From positions 44,739 to 108,738 of the forward strand of contig NZ_CADIJM010000015.1 of the NCBI RefSeq assembly GCF_902859585.1: a stretch of DNA of 64,000 nucleotides, given 5' to 3'. This document shows, in pieces, positions 54,807 through 63,904 of this stretch. The stretch's first letter is position 1, and each line of letters opens with the position of its first letter. The DNA is from Achromobacter animicus (lineage in GTDB: Bacteria > Pseudomonadota > Gammaproteobacteria > Burkholderiales > Burkholderiaceae_B). A program made the position numbers and the translations under genes. Below the pieces are notes generated by a model, which saw nothing but the letters and a program-made list of their open reading frames with translations, was not told where the DNA came from and searched no databases.

Positions 54807-55358
54807 ATGAATTCCCATCCCCAAGAAGATTCCGTCGACGACGGTTACGACGAGAACGGCTACGACCGTCCCAGCAAGTCCCAGGTCAAGCGTGAGATGC
54901 ACGCCCTGTTGGACCTGGGCAAGCAATTGATCGCGCTGTCGCCCGAACGTCTGAAGCAACTGCCGCTCGAAGAACGGCTGTACGAGGCCATCCGCATGGC
55001 CCAGCGCACCACCGGCCGCGAGGGTTTGCGGCGTCAGGTCCACTTCGTGGGCAAGCTGATGCGCGACGCGCCGGCTGACGTCATCCGCAAGCAGCTCGAC
55101 GTCTGGGAGAACGGCTCCCGCGAGGAAACGGCCGCCATGCACCGCCTTGAAGGGCTGCGTGACCGCCTGCTCGACGACGACGACGCCCTGACCCGCCTCC
55201 TGACCAACAACCCGCAGGCCGACGTGCAGCAATTGCGCACGCTGATCCGCGCCGCGCGCAAGGAAAAGCTGGCCAACGCATCGCTGTTGCAGGGCCAGGA
55301 GCCGCAGAAGAAGCACTATCGCGCGCTGTTCCAGGCGCTCAAGACCCTTACCCTCTGA
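54807..55358 (+). CDS. yjgA: ribosome-associated protein YjgA (DarP)
   Basis: The 183-residue protein has an acidic N-terminus and the UPF0307 core [21 protein letters not shown] and AMRRTTGREG-like segment ([21 protein letters not shown]). E. coli DarP helps late 50S subunit maturation. It starts 58 bp from the divergent pmbA and is followed after 19 bp by the carboxylesterase gene. Confidence 0.93.
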   Translation: MNSHPQEDSVDDGYDENGYDRPSKSQVKREMHALLDLGKQLIALSPERLKQLPLEERLYEAIRMAQRTTGREGLRRQVHFVGKLMRDAPADVIRKQLDVWENGSREETAAMHRLEGLRDRLLDDDDALTRLLTNNPQADVQQLRTLIRAARKEKLANASLLQGQEPQKKHYRALFQALKTLTL

Positions 55359-55377
55359 TATCCCCAACAGCCCGTCC

Positions 55378-56052
55378 ATGACCGCACCCGACCTGCTCGA
55401 CTGCATCGAGATCGAAACCGCTCCCAACCCCACGCACGCCGTGATCTGGCTGCACGGCCTGGGCGCCGACGGCAACGATTTCGCGCCCATCGTGCCGGAG
55501 CTGCGCCTGCCCGCCGGGCGTGGCGTGCGCTTCGTGTTTCCGAATGCGCCGGTTCAACGGGTCACCATCAACAACGGCATGTCGATGCGTTCCTGGTACG
55601 ACATCCTGGTGATGGATCTGGTGCGCGTGGAAGACGGCCGCGGCATCCGCGCCTCTGAAGCCGCCATCCACCAATTGATCGCGCGTGAAAACGCACGTGG
55701 CATCCCGACGTCGAACATCGTGCTGGCCGGGTTCTCGCAAGGCAGCGCGATGACCCTGCACACGGGTCTGCGCCTGAAGGAGAAGCTGGCCGGCATGATG
55801 GCGCTGTCTGGCTATCTGCCGCTGCTGGACACCGCAGAAGCTGAGCGTCAGCCTGCCAACAATGCCACGCCTATCTTCATGGCGCATGGCCAATACGATC
55901 CGGTGGTGTCGCTGGCGCGCGCCGAAGCGTCGTTGGCGGAGTTGAAGCGCCTGGGTTACGACGTACGCTGGCACACGTACCCAATGCCGCACTCGGTCTG
56001 CGCCGAGGAAGTGGCGGACATTTCGGACTTCCTGAACGAAGTGCTGGTCTAG
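55378..56052 (+). CDS. phospholipase/carboxylesterase (alpha/beta hydrolase)
   Basis: The 224-residue hydrolase shows oxyanion loop HGLGADGNDFAPIV, nucleophile elbow LAGFSQGSAMTL (Ser), the acid in MAHGQYDPVVS and His in YPMPHSVCAEE. It is the EstB / acyl-protein thioesterase-like type that hydrolyses short carboxylic esters. No signal peptide. It probably shares the yjgA transcript. Confidence 0.92.
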   Translation: MTAPDLLDCIEIETAPNPTHAVIWLHGLGADGNDFAPIVPELRLPAGRGVRFVFPNAPVQRVTINNGMSMRSWYDILVMDLVRVEDGRGIRASEAAIHQLIARENARGIPTSNIVLAGFSQGSAMTLHTGLRLKEKLAGMMALSGYLPLLDTAEAERQPANNATPIFMAHGQYDPVVSLARAEASLAELKRLGYDVRWHTYPMPHSVCAEEVADISDFLNEVLV

Positions 56053-56201
56053 CGCAGCACGGGCCGGGAACGAAAACGGGCGGCGTGCAAGACGCGGCTC
56101 GTGTTCCTGGCTGATGGGCGCGCCGGCATTGCGCGCCTACGATGGGATGAGCCCTGCCCCGTCACGATTCAAATCTGAAGCGGCTCAAAATCTTATTTTG
56201 T

Positions 56202-56215
56202 ATACCAACTGGTAT
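56202..56215. promoter_or_regulatory. operator-like palindrome ATACCA-AC-TGGTAT
   Basis: A perfect 6-2-6 dyad flanked by TTGT and TCCA. The left part TTGTATAC resembles half of GntR-family (FCD type) operators. It lies about 230 bp before the operon start and 68 bp before the candidate -35. Confidence 0.5.
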
Positions 56216-56282
56216 TCCAGCCTTGCATTGTCCCGGCTCGGAGGGCTTGCGTCCATAGAGAAAAACGCCAATCTCAAAACGC

Positions 56283-56311
56283 TTGTCGCCTCCTTATCTT
56301 GAATATAGTAT
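56283..56311 (+). promoter_or_regulatory. candidate promoter of ABC-amidohydrolase operon
   Basis: TTGTCG (56283-56288), 17-bp spacer, TAGTAT (56306-56311); four of six consensus bases in each box. Confidence 0.45.
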
Positions 56312-56434
56312 TCGATCCAAGCCTTACCGGCCCGGGCCTTCTCTGTTCGGGCTTCCCTGTTGTTGCAGTCGATCCATCCCATTGGCCGTGTTGCGCCGAT
56401 CCGTCGGCGCATTCAAGACGCAGGAGAAAGTCCC

Positions 56435-57439
56435 GTGAAGACCTTGCCCTTGCCCCGCCTGGCAGGCGCGGCGCTGCTCGCGCTGCTTGCCCCTCTGGCC
56501 GCTCAGGCCGAAGCCCTGAACCCTCCCGTGAAGGTGCGCTACGAAGAAGTGGTGCGATCGATCCTTTACGTGCCGAAGTATGTCGCGCTATCGCAGGGCT
56601 ATTTCAAGGACGCCGGCCTGGACGTGTCCATGAAAACCTCGCAAGGCACCGACAAGGGCATGACCGCCCTGCTGTCGGGCAGCGCGGACATCGTGCTGAT
56701 CGGGCCCGAGGCGTCCATCTACGTGCAGAACAGCGAATCACCGGTCAAGCCCAAGATCTTTGCCGGCCTGACCGCCACGGACGGCTTTTTCCTGCTGTCG
56801 CGCAAGCCGGTCGACAAGTTCGACTGGTCCATGCTCAAGGGCAAGGAAGTGATCGGCTTTCGCCCGGGATCGAATCCCATCGTGTTTCTGGAGACCGCGC
56901 TGCGCAAGCATGGCCTGGATCCTCAAAAGGACGTGAAGCTGCTCAACAACATCGGCATCCCCGCGCGCGCCGGCGCCTGGATGGCGGGCCAAGGGGAGTA
57001 CGGCATCTTCCTGGAACCCGAGGCCGGCGAACTGGTGCGCAACGGCAAGGGGCACATCGTCGCGTCCGTGGGACATGAAGTGGGCCAGGTGGACTACACG
57101 GTCTTCACCGCCACCGACAAATACATCCGCGACAACCCCAAGGTCATCCAGGCCTGGACCGACGTGGTCGCGCGCGCCGAGAAATACGTGAAGGACACGC
57201 CCGCCGCCACGCTGGCCCCGCAGATCATGACCTTCTTTCCCGGCATGGACCAGGCCGCGGTGACCGAGGCGATCGAACGCTACAAGCAATATCAGATCTG
57301 GAAGACCACGCCGCTGGTGACCGCGCAGGCGATGACGCAACTGCAGGACATGCTGGTGGCCAGCGCCGTGATGAAGGACACCGCCCGCGTCAAGTACGAG
57401 GACGTGGTGATCGCCGACTTTGCCAAAAAGGCGCAATGA
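56435..57439 (+). CDS. NMT1/THI5-like ABC transporter receptor
   Basis: I chose the GTG at 56435 (AGGAGA ribosome-binding site). The 334-residue product has a signal peptide (LAGAALLALLAPLAAQA|EA) and the SsuA/THI5-like fold (YVPKYVALSQGYFKDAGLDV, LLSGSADIVLIGPEASIYVQ, IGIPARAGAWMAGQGEYGIFLEPE). Family members bind taurine, sulfonates, hydroxymethylpyrimidine or riboflavin precursors. Its stop overlaps the ATPase start (ATGA). The amidohydrolase at the operon end suggests a nitrogen-containing ligand (inference). Confidence 0.88.
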   Translation: MKTLPLPRLAGAALLALLAPLAAQAEALNPPVKVRYEEVVRSILYVPKYVALSQGYFKDAGLDVSMKTSQGTDKGMTALLSGSADIVLIGPEASIYVQNSESPVKPKIFAGLTATDGFFLLSRKPVDKFDWSMLKGKEVIGFRPGSNPIVFLETALRKHGLDPQKDVKLLNNIGIPARAGAWMAGQGEYGIFLEPEAGELVRNGKGHIVASVGHEVGQVDYTVFTATDKYIRDNPKVIQAWTDVVARAEKYVKDTPAATLAPQIMTFFPGMDQAAVTEAIERYKQYQIWKTTPLVTAQAMTQLQDMLVASAVMKDTARVKYEDVVIADFAKKAQ

Positions 57440-58254
57440 TGGGCGCCGCCATCCATAACCTGAAGCCGGCGCCCGCCACGGCCAAGATCGAACTGCGCGA
57501 GGTCTGTCTTTCGTACTTCACGCCGGAAGGCGAGACCGAGGCGCTGTCCAACGTCTCGTTCAGTCTGGCGCCGGGCGAGTTCGTCAGCCTGATCGGGCAA
57601 AGCGGCTGTGGCAAGAGCACGCTGCTGTCGTTGATCGCGGGTTTGATTCCGCCGACCTCGGGCGCGGTGCTGGTCGACGGGCAGGCGGTGACCAAGCCGA
57701 ATGCCCGCATCGGCTACATGCTGCAGCAGGACTATCTGTTCGAATGGCGCACCATCCTGGACAACGTGATGCTGGGCGCCGAGATCCAGGGGCGGCGCGA
57801 CGCGCGCAGCGAGGCGCGCGCCGTGCACCTGCTTGAAAAATGCGGCCTGGGCGCGTTTTTGTCGCACACGCCGCGACAGCTGTCCGGCGGGATGCGTCAA
57901 CGCGCGGCGCTGGCGCGCACGCTGGTCACCGAGCCCGACGTGATCCTGCTGGACGAACCGTTTTCGGCATTGGATTCGCAGACGCGGCTGGCGATTTCCG
58001 ACGAAGTCGTGGACATCCTGCGGCGCGAAGGCAAGACGGTGGTGCTGGTGACACACGATATCGGCGAGGCCATCGCCATGACTGATCGCGTGATCGTGCT
58101 GTCGCGCCGGCCGGGACGTTTAAAGAGCCAGTACCGCATTCATTACGGCGACGGCCAGGTCCGACCCACGCCGTTCCAGGCGCGCTCGCGGCCGGAGTTC
58201 AACACCTACTTCAAACAGCTCTGGGACGAGCTGGATGTTCACGTGGAGGGCTGA
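57436..58254 (+). CDS. ABC transporter ATPase (SsuB/TauB type)
   Basis: The 272-residue protein has Walker A LIGQSGCGKSTLLSLIAG, Q-loop MLQQDYLFEWRT, signature QLSGGMRQRAALART and Walker B VILLDEPFSALD. It energises import by the permease 3 bp downstream. A second ATG at 57439 is possible. Confidence 0.92.
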   Translation: MMGAAIHNLKPAPATAKIELREVCLSYFTPEGETEALSNVSFSLAPGEFVSLIGQSGCGKSTLLSLIAGLIPPTSGAVLVDGQAVTKPNARIGYMLQQDYLFEWRTILDNVMLGAEIQGRRDARSEARAVHLLEKCGLGAFLSHTPRQLSGGMRQRAALARTLVTEPDVILLDEPFSALDSQTRLAISDEVVDILRREGKTVVLVTHDIGEAIAMTDRVIVLSRRPGRLKSQYRIHYGDGQVRPTPFQARSRPEFNTYFKQLWDELDVHVEG

Positions 58255-58257
58255 CCC

Positions 58258-59094
58258 ATGAACGCGCCGATTGCCAATACCGTTCCGCTGCGCGCCGTGC
58301 CCGGCCCCAGCGAGAAATACCTGAACTACCTGCGCCGCGACCGCGCGCGCCGCCGCAACATCCGCATGGCCCAGGCGCTGCTGCTGGTGGTCTTTCTATG
58401 CGCGTGGGAAATCCTGCCGCGCATGCACATCGTCAATCCGCTGCTCACCAGCTATCCCAGCGCGCTGTGGCCCACGTTCCTGGAACTGTGGAACCACGGC
58501 AGCCTGGGCAAGCACATCATGACGACGCTGTCGGCGACGCTGGTCGGCTTTGTGCTCAGCATGGGCATCGGGATCGTGGTGGCGGCCGCACTGTGGTGGT
58601 CCGACTTTCTGTACAAGGTGCTGGACCCCTTCCTGGTGGTGGCCAACGCCATGCCCAAGATCGCATTCGTGCCGATCTTCTATCTGTGGCTGGGTTCCGA
58701 TTACGCGGTCTACGGCATGGCGGTGGCCATTGCGGTGTTCGTGACCATCATGGTCGTGTACGCGGGATTCCGCGGTATCGACCTGAACAAGGTGAAGCTT
58801 GCCCACACCTTTGGCGCCAGCCGTTGGCAGGTGCTGACCAAGGTCGTACTGCCGGGCAGCGTGCCCACGATGATCGCGGCCGTGAAGATGAACATCGGCC
58901 TGGCGCTGGTGGGCGTGATCGTGGGCGAGTTCCAGTCGGCGGATTCGGGATTGGGCTTTCTCATCATGAACGGCAGCCAGGTGTTCAAGCTGAACATCGT
59001 CATGACCGCCATCGTGATGCTGGCGCTGATTTCCAGCGTCATGTATCTCATCATCTACCGCGTCGAGTCCGCCGTGGCGCGGCGTTACGGCTAA
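58258..59094 (+). CDS. ABC transporter permease (SsuC/TauC type)
   Basis: The 278-residue protein has about six helices and the coupling motif for the ATPase (KLAHTFGASRWQVLTKVVLPGSVPTMIA, an EAA-type loop of which I quote only the region at about residues 180-207). It forms the channel with the neighbouring ATPase. It is followed after 9 bp by the cysteine hydrolase gene. Confidence 0.92.
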   Translation: MNAPIANTVPLRAVPGPSEKYLNYLRRDRARRRNIRMAQALLLVVFLCAWEILPRMHIVNPLLTSYPSALWPTFLELWNHGSLGKHIMTTLSATLVGFVLSMGIGIVVAAALWWSDFLYKVLDPFLVVANAMPKIAFVPIFYLWLGSDYAVYGMAVAIAVFVTIMVVYAGFRGIDLNKVKLAHTFGASRWQVLTKVVLPGSVPTMIAAVKMNIGLALVGVIVGEFQSADSGLGFLIMNGSQVFKLNIVMTAIVMLALISSVMYLIIYRVESAVARRYG

Positions 59095-59103
59095 GGAGGA
59101 AGC

Positions 59104-59796
59104 ATGGAATTCCCCCACTGGGTGAAGGATCGCGTCGTGGCCCGTCAGGGCTGCCTGCATCCCTATGACGAACTGCCGGCCGCGCGCACCGCGGTGGTGG
59201 TGATCGACATGCAGCAGTATTTCGTGATGCCGGGTTATCAGGGCGAATGCGCCCCCGCGCGCGAGATCATCGACCCCATCAACCGCCTGTGCGGCGCCGT
59301 GCGCGATGCGGGCGGGGTCGTGGTGTGGGTGCAGACGGCGTCGGACAACGCGGACGTGTTCTGGTCGCATCATCATGGCGTGATGCTCACGCCCGAACGC
59401 AGCGCCCGCCGCCTGGAGACCCTGCGGCGCGACTCGCCGGGCTTTGCGCTGCATCCGGACCTGCACGCGCAGGCCACGGACCCGCGCGTGGTCAAGCGCT
59501 TTTACAGCGCCATGGCGCCGGGTTCGTCGGAATTGGAACCGCTGCTGCGCGGGCTGGGCGTGGATACGCTGTTGATATGCGGCACCGTCACGAATGTGTG
59601 CTGCGAATCCACCGCGCGCGACGCAATGATGCGGGACTTTCGGACCATCATGATCGACGACGCGCTGGCCGCGGTGACGCCGGCGGAACACGAAAACGCA
59701 CTGCACGGCTGGATGCTGTTTTTCGGCGACGTCCTGTCGGTGGACGAAGCGGCCGCGCGGCTCAAACCCGCGCAGCCGTCGCGCCGGACCGCCTGA
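59104..59796 (+). CDS. isochorismatase-family cysteine amidohydrolase (RutB-like)
   Basis: The 230-residue protein follows the permease after 9 bp with GGAGGA as ribosome-binding site. Its triad is Asp in VVVIDMQQYF, Lys in RVVKRFYSAM and Cys in TVTNVCCESTARDA. The long N-terminus (WVKDRVVARQG) recalls RutB and N-carbamoylsarcosine amidase. It probably releases ammonia or CO2 from an imported amide, carbamoyl or ureido compound. Specificity cannot be fixed from sequence. The C-terminus carries a helical tail typical of ring-amide relatives. Confidence 0.88.
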   Translation: MEFPHWVKDRVVARQGCLHPYDELPAARTAVVVIDMQQYFVMPGYQGECAPAREIIDPINRLCGAVRDAGGVVVWVQTASDNADVFWSHHHGVMLTPERSARRLETLRRDSPGFALHPDLHAQATDPRVVKRFYSAMAPGSSELEPLLRGLGVDTLLICGTVTNVCCESTARDAMMRDFRTIMIDDALAAVTPAEHENALHGWMLFFGDVLSVDEAAARLKPAQPSRRTA

Positions 59797-59820
59797 AGCG
59801 TCCCGGCGCGACGGGTGACG

Positions 59821-59896
59821 GGTCCAGACCCGGGCCCAGCCCAAGGTCCAGACCCGGATCCTGAATCAGACTCAGCCCAGGTCCAGCCAGACCCGG
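59821..59896. repeat. three imperfect copies of a 13-bp repeat at the end of the pat gene
   Basis: GGTCCAGACCCGG occurs at 59821-59833 and 59845-59857; a third version with a 4-nt insert lies at 59880-59896 and encodes the last residues of the acetyltransferase (minus strand). The non-coding copies look like a short duplication of the gene's 3' end. Confidence 0.5.
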
Positions 59897-62310
59897 CGCA
59901 TCGTCGGATCCTCGGGATCGCGATCGTTCGTGAATCCCAGGCTGGTCATCAGCGCCAGCATGGGCCGGTTCGTCGACAGCACCAGGCCGTCGATGTATTC
60001 CAGACCCTGCTCGCGCGCGGCGTCGATCAGCGCGGTCATGAGCTGACGTCCCAACCCGCGCCGTTGCCAGTCGTCGCCGATCACCAGCGCGTATTCCGCG
60101 CCCCGCCCGTCGGGATTGCGCAGGTAGTGTGCAAAGCCCACCAGCACCTCGCGCGGATGGCCACGATTGGCGGGATTGGGCACCTGCGTCGCCGCCACCA
60201 GGGCGAGTTCGCGGTGATAGTCCACCTGCGTGTAGCGCGACACCATGCGCGGCGTGAGTTCGCGCATCATCGACACGAACCGCATGTAGCGCGACCGCTC
60301 CGACAGGCCGCGAATGAATTCCTGCAGCGCCTCGCCGTCTTCGGGGCGGATCGGGCGCAGCACCCACGGGATGCCGTCATCGAACCGGCGCACCTGCACC
60401 AGCCGAGCCGGATACGGGTGGATCGCCATGTGCGGGTAGCCCGTGGTCTGCGGCGAAGCGCAGCCCGGCGTATCGGTCAGCGTCATGCGCAGGCCGCCGG
60501 CGCGCAGATGCGTTTCGCCCGCATAGAGCGGGTCGATGTCCAGGGATTCGATGTCGGGCAGTTCCGACACCAGCTCGGACACCAGCACCAAGGTTTGCTG
60601 CAGCGCCTCGGCAGCCAGGTGGCCGACCCGGGGGGCCAGCACGCGTCGCCACAGCCTGCTGCGCTCGATGAGTTGGCGCGCCAGATAGCCGTTCAGCGGC
60701 GGCAAGTCCATGCCGCGCTCGGCCAGCGACAGCACCGCGTCCGGCCCGCCCGCGCCAAAGCGGATGACAGGGCCGAATTGCGGATCGCGACGCACGCGGA
60801 TCGCCATGGGCCGTGATTCGGCGTCGGCTGCCGATGGTGCGGCCGCGTCGGACAACGGCACATAGAACAGCCCCAGCAGCGTGCGGATTTCAGCAGTATT
60901 CAGTTCGCGCCGGCAATCGGCGCGCACGCGCGCAACGATTTCGCGCGCCGCCGCCAGGTCCGGCACGTGGCTGGCAGGTTCGGGCGGCTGCGTCTGCAAC
61001 AGCAACTGCTGGTTGTAGTGGTGCGACGCCAGCACGCCGAACGCGTCCGCGGCCGACTCGGGCGTGCGGAACGCCGACGTGCCCGCATCGTCCAGCATGC
61101 GCCGCAACGGCCGCATGCCGGCATCGCCCATGAAGCAGGTCACCACGGGTTTCTTGGCGGACGGCGCGATCTGCGCCAATTCGCGCGCCACTGCGGGCAT
61201 GTCGGCCAAGGCGTCGGGCGCCAGCAGCACCAGCACGCCGTCCACGCCGGCGTCGTCCAGGACGGCCTCGAGCATGGCGCGGATGCGCTCGGGCGTCATC
61301 GGCAGATAGGTGATGACGGGGTTGGCGGTGCCGGCGTCGGGCTCCAGCATCTCGGCCAGCGCGCGCTGCGTGGCGGGCGCCAGGTCGGCGCGCAGGACGG
61401 CGGCGTCGGGGCCGATCAGATCCATGGCGAGCTGCGGGGGTCCGCTGCCGTTGGAGATAAGCGCCACCCGGCGGCCCTTGGGGCGGCGTGTGTAGCCCAG
61501 CACCTTCACGGCCGAGAAGAGCTGCACGAAGTAGCGCACACGCACCGCGCCAGCCCGGCGCAGCGCCGCATCGAAAACGGCGTCGCTGCTGTCGGCATCG
61601 GAGCGGCCGGCCTTGAGCACGATGACCGGCTTGATGCTGGCCGCGGCCCGCAGCGTGCTCATGAACTCGCGGGCGGGCCCGACGTCTTCCAGGTAGAGGA
61701 CGATGCTGTCCGTGCGCGGATCGCTGGCCAGGTAGTCCAGCAGCTTGGGCAGGCCCACCACGGCTTCGTCGCCCAGCGACACGGCGGTGGAAAAGCCGAT
61801 GTGCACGTCCTCGGCCCAGTCCATGACGGCGGCCATGATGGAGCGCGACTGCGCCACCAGCGCCACGCGGCCGCTGCGCGCCAGAACCGGGTGCTGGCTG
61901 AAGTTCAGGCCCGCGTGCGGCCGCTGCGCGCCGAAGGAGCGCGGCCCCAGCAGTTCGCAGTGGTTTTCCTCGGCCCAGGCCCGGCACAACGCCAGCGTGC
62001 CGCGCGGGTACGGGTCGGGCAGTTCGTGCGGCAGCAGGATCACGGCGCGGGGCGACAACGGCGCCAGGCGGCGCAGCGTTTCGGGCAGCACGGCAGGCGA
62101 CACGCAAACCAGGGCCAGATCAGGCCGGTCGCCCTGGGCCAGGCCTTCAAGCCTGTCCGGCAGGTCGGGGGCTGCGCCGGGTTCGACGGCGACAACCGTG
62201 GTCTTTGTCTTCAGGGAGGGAGAGAGGGAACTTGCCGCGGGCAGCGGCCGATCGGCCACGATCACCAGCGAGGCGGGTTCGAACATCGGCGCAAGAGCGT
62301 GTCTCAACAT
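59872..62310 (-). CDS. Pat-like protein acetyltransferase (acyl-CoA-synthetase-like + GNAT)
   Basis: From the ATG at 62310 (MLRHALAPMFEPASLV) the protein is 812 residues; a GTG at 62337 would add nine. Domains in order: a degenerate CoA-binding fold, a succinyl-CoA-ligase-like part (LVAQSRSIMAAVMDWA, RVALISNGSGPPQLAMDLIG), a short ATP-grasp-like region and a C-terminal GNAT domain (IRPEDGEALQEFIRGLSERS, then DWQRRGLGRQLMTALID). This is the PatZ/YfiQ type that acetylates lysines such as that of acetyl-CoA synthetase. The loop that holds the catalytic His in active synthetases is missing, so only the GNAT part should be active. Confidence 0.88.
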   Translation of the reverse strand: MLRHALAPMFEPASLVIVADRPLPAASSLSPSLKTKTTVVAVEPGAAPDLPDRLEGLAQGDRPDLALVCVSPAVLPETLRRLAPLSPRAVILLPHELPDPYPRGTLALCRAWAEENHCELLGPRSFGAQRPHAGLNFSQHPVLARSGRVALVAQSRSIMAAVMDWAEDVHIGFSTAVSLGDEAVVGLPKLLDYLASDPRTDSIVLYLEDVGPAREFMSTLRAAASIKPVIVLKAGRSDADSSDAVFDAALRRAGAVRVRYFVQLFSAVKVLGYTRRPKGRRVALISNGSGPPQLAMDLIGPDAAVLRADLAPATQRALAEMLEPDAGTANPVITYLPMTPERIRAMLEAVLDDAGVDGVLVLLAPDALADMPAVARELAQIAPSAKKPVVTCFMGDAGMRPLRRMLDDAGTSAFRTPESAADAFGVLASHHYNQQLLLQTQPPEPASHVPDLAAAREIVARVRADCRRELNTAEIRTLLGLFYVPLSDAAAPSAADAESRPMAIRVRRDPQFGPVIRFGAGGPDAVLSLAERGMDLPPLNGYLARQLIERSRLWRRVLAPRVGHLAAEALQQTLVLVSELVSELPDIESLDIDPLYAGETHLRAGGLRMTLTDTPGCASPQTTGYPHMAIHPYPARLVQVRRFDDGIPWVLRPIRPEDGEALQEFIRGLSERSRYMRFVSMMRELTPRMVSRYTQVDYHRELALVAATQVPNPANRGHPREVLVGFAHYLRNPDGRGAEYALVIGDDWQRRGLGRQLMTALIDAAREQGLEYIDGLVLSTNRPMLALMTSLGFTNDRDPEDPTMRRVWLDLG

Positions 62311-62444
62311 GGGGAGGTCGGGCCAGGGCCTGTTCACACTAATCTAAAATAGCGTTCATCGTATCAAGACAAGCCCGCTGTCCGCTTGATGAGGACACTG
62401 CCCGACGCCGCTTTGTGGCGCCGCAGCCGCTAACACTGCCACCT

Positions 62445-63851
62445 ATGACTTCCAACGCCACTACTCCCATTCGCACCCGCTTCGCGCCCTCGCCCACCGG
62501 TTTCCTGCATTTGGGCGGCGCGCGCACCGCGCTGTTCTCCTGGGCCTTCGCGCGCCACCACAAGGGCACCTTCGTGCTGCGCATCGAGGACACGGACGTC
62601 GAGCGGTCCACGCCGGAAGCGGTGCAGGCCATCCTGGACAGCATGGAATGGCTGGGCATGCAGCCGGACGAAGGCCCCTTCTACCAGATGCAGCGCATGG
62701 ACCGGTACCGCGAAGTCGTGGCCCAGATGCTGGCCGCCGGCACCGCCTATCACTGCTACAGCTCGCCCGAAGAAGTCGAAGCGATGCGCGAGGCCGCCCG
62801 CGCCCGCGGCGACAAGCCGCGCTACGACGGCACCTGGCGCCCGGAACCCGGCAAGACGCTGCCCGCCATCCCCGAAGGCCGCAAGCCGGTGGTGCGCTTC
62901 AAGAATCCCCAGGACGGCGCCACGTCCTGGAACGACATGGTCAAGGGCACGATCAGCTTCGACAACACCGAGCTCGACGACCTGATCATCGCGCGTCCGG
63001 ACGGCACGCCCACCTATAACTTCTGCGTCGTGGTCGACGACTGGGACATGGGCATCACGCACGTGTTGCGCGGTGACGACCACGTCAACAACACGCCCCG
63101 CCAGATCAACATCCTGCGCGCGCTTGGCGCCACCCTGCCGGAGTACGGCCACGTGCCGATGATCCTGGGCCCGGACGGCGAAAAGCTGTCCAAGCGCCAC
63201 GGCGCGGTCAACGTCATGGAGTACGACAACGAGGGCTATCTGCCCGAAGCCATGATCAACTACCTGGCCCGTCTGGGCTGGAGCCACGGCGACGACGAGC
63301 TCTTCTCGCGCGACCAGCTCGTGTCGTGGTTCGACACCAAGCATCTGTCCAAGTCCGCGTCGCAGTGGGATCCCAAGAAGCTGAACTGGGTCAATGCCCA
63401 CTACATCAAGCAGATGGACAACGCCGAACTGGCCGAACGCGTCGCCACGCGCGTGGCGACGCGCGGCGGTTATCCCGAGCAGATCGACCTGCCGGGCGTC
63501 ATGGGCCTCCTGAAGGACCGCGCCGAAACGCTGGAACAACTGGCCGACGGCGCCATGCTGTTCTGCGGCGAATTCAAGGGCGCCCCGGCGGAGCTGGCCG
63601 AACAGCACCTGACCGCGCCGGCCCGCGAGGCGCTGGCCGATTTCGCGCAGCGCGCGCAGGATGCGGAGTGGACGCGCGAAGCGCTGTCCGCGCTGATCAA
63701 GGGCGTGCTGGCCGACCGCGGGCTGAAGATGCCGCAACTGGCCATCCCGCTGCGCGTGGCGGTCACCGGTCAGACGCAGACGCCTGCGGTGGATGCGGTG
63801 CTGGCACTGCTGGGCAAGGAAACCGTGCTCAAGCGGCTGTCGGCGATTTGA
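62445..63851 (+). CDS. gltX: glutamyl-tRNA synthetase
   Basis: From the ATG at 62445 the enzyme is 468 residues. HIGH-type motif is in [22 protein letters not shown]-type motif in [12 protein letters not shown], and the anticodon-binding helical domain fills the last 140 residues. It charges tRNA-Glu. It is divergent from the pat gene with a 134-bp gap. A paired palindrome follows its stop. Confidence 0.97.
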   Translation: MTSNATTPIRTRFAPSPTGFLHLGGARTALFSWAFARHHKGTFVLRIEDTDVERSTPEAVQAILDSMEWLGMQPDEGPFYQMQRMDRYREVVAQMLAAGTAYHCYSSPEEVEAMREAARARGDKPRYDGTWRPEPGKTLPAIPEGRKPVVRFKNPQDGATSWNDMVKGTISFDNTELDDLIIARPDGTPTYNFCVVVDDWDMGITHVLRGDDHVNNTPRQINILRALGATLPEYGHVPMILGPDGEKLSKRHGAVNVMEYDNEGYLPEAMINYLARLGWSHGDDELFSRDQLVSWFDTKHLSKSASQWDPKKLNWVNAHYIKQMDNAELAERVATRVATRGGYPEQIDLPGVMGLLKDRAETLEQLADGAMLFCGEFKGAPAELAEQHLTAPAREALADFAQRAQDAEWTREALSALIKGVLADRGLKMPQLAIPLRVAVTGQTQTPAVDAVLALLGKETVLKRLSAI

Positions 63852-63856
63852 ATCCG

Positions 63857-63904
63857 GGTGTCAGACACTCTCCGAAAGCCTACTGCCCAGGTGTCTGACA
63901 CCCT
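63857..63904. repeat. REP/BIME-like inverted pair after gltX
   Basis: GGGTGTCAGACAC (63857-63869) and GTGTCTGACACCC (63892-63904) are exact reverse complements 22 bp apart. Each arm is itself a palindrome (GTGTC-W-GACAC). The pair may end gltX transcription or be one copy of a dispersed repeat. The remaining 96 bp of the window show nothing further. Confidence 0.6.

Larger units (their letters stand above)
56053..56434 (+). other. 382-bp regulatory gap before the ABC-amidohydrolase operon
   Basis: The first half is GC-rich with no feature seen. From about 56165 it becomes AT-richer and holds an operator-like dyad (56202-56215) and a sigma-70-like promoter (56283-56311). No open frame of protein character is present. 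Confidence 0.5.
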
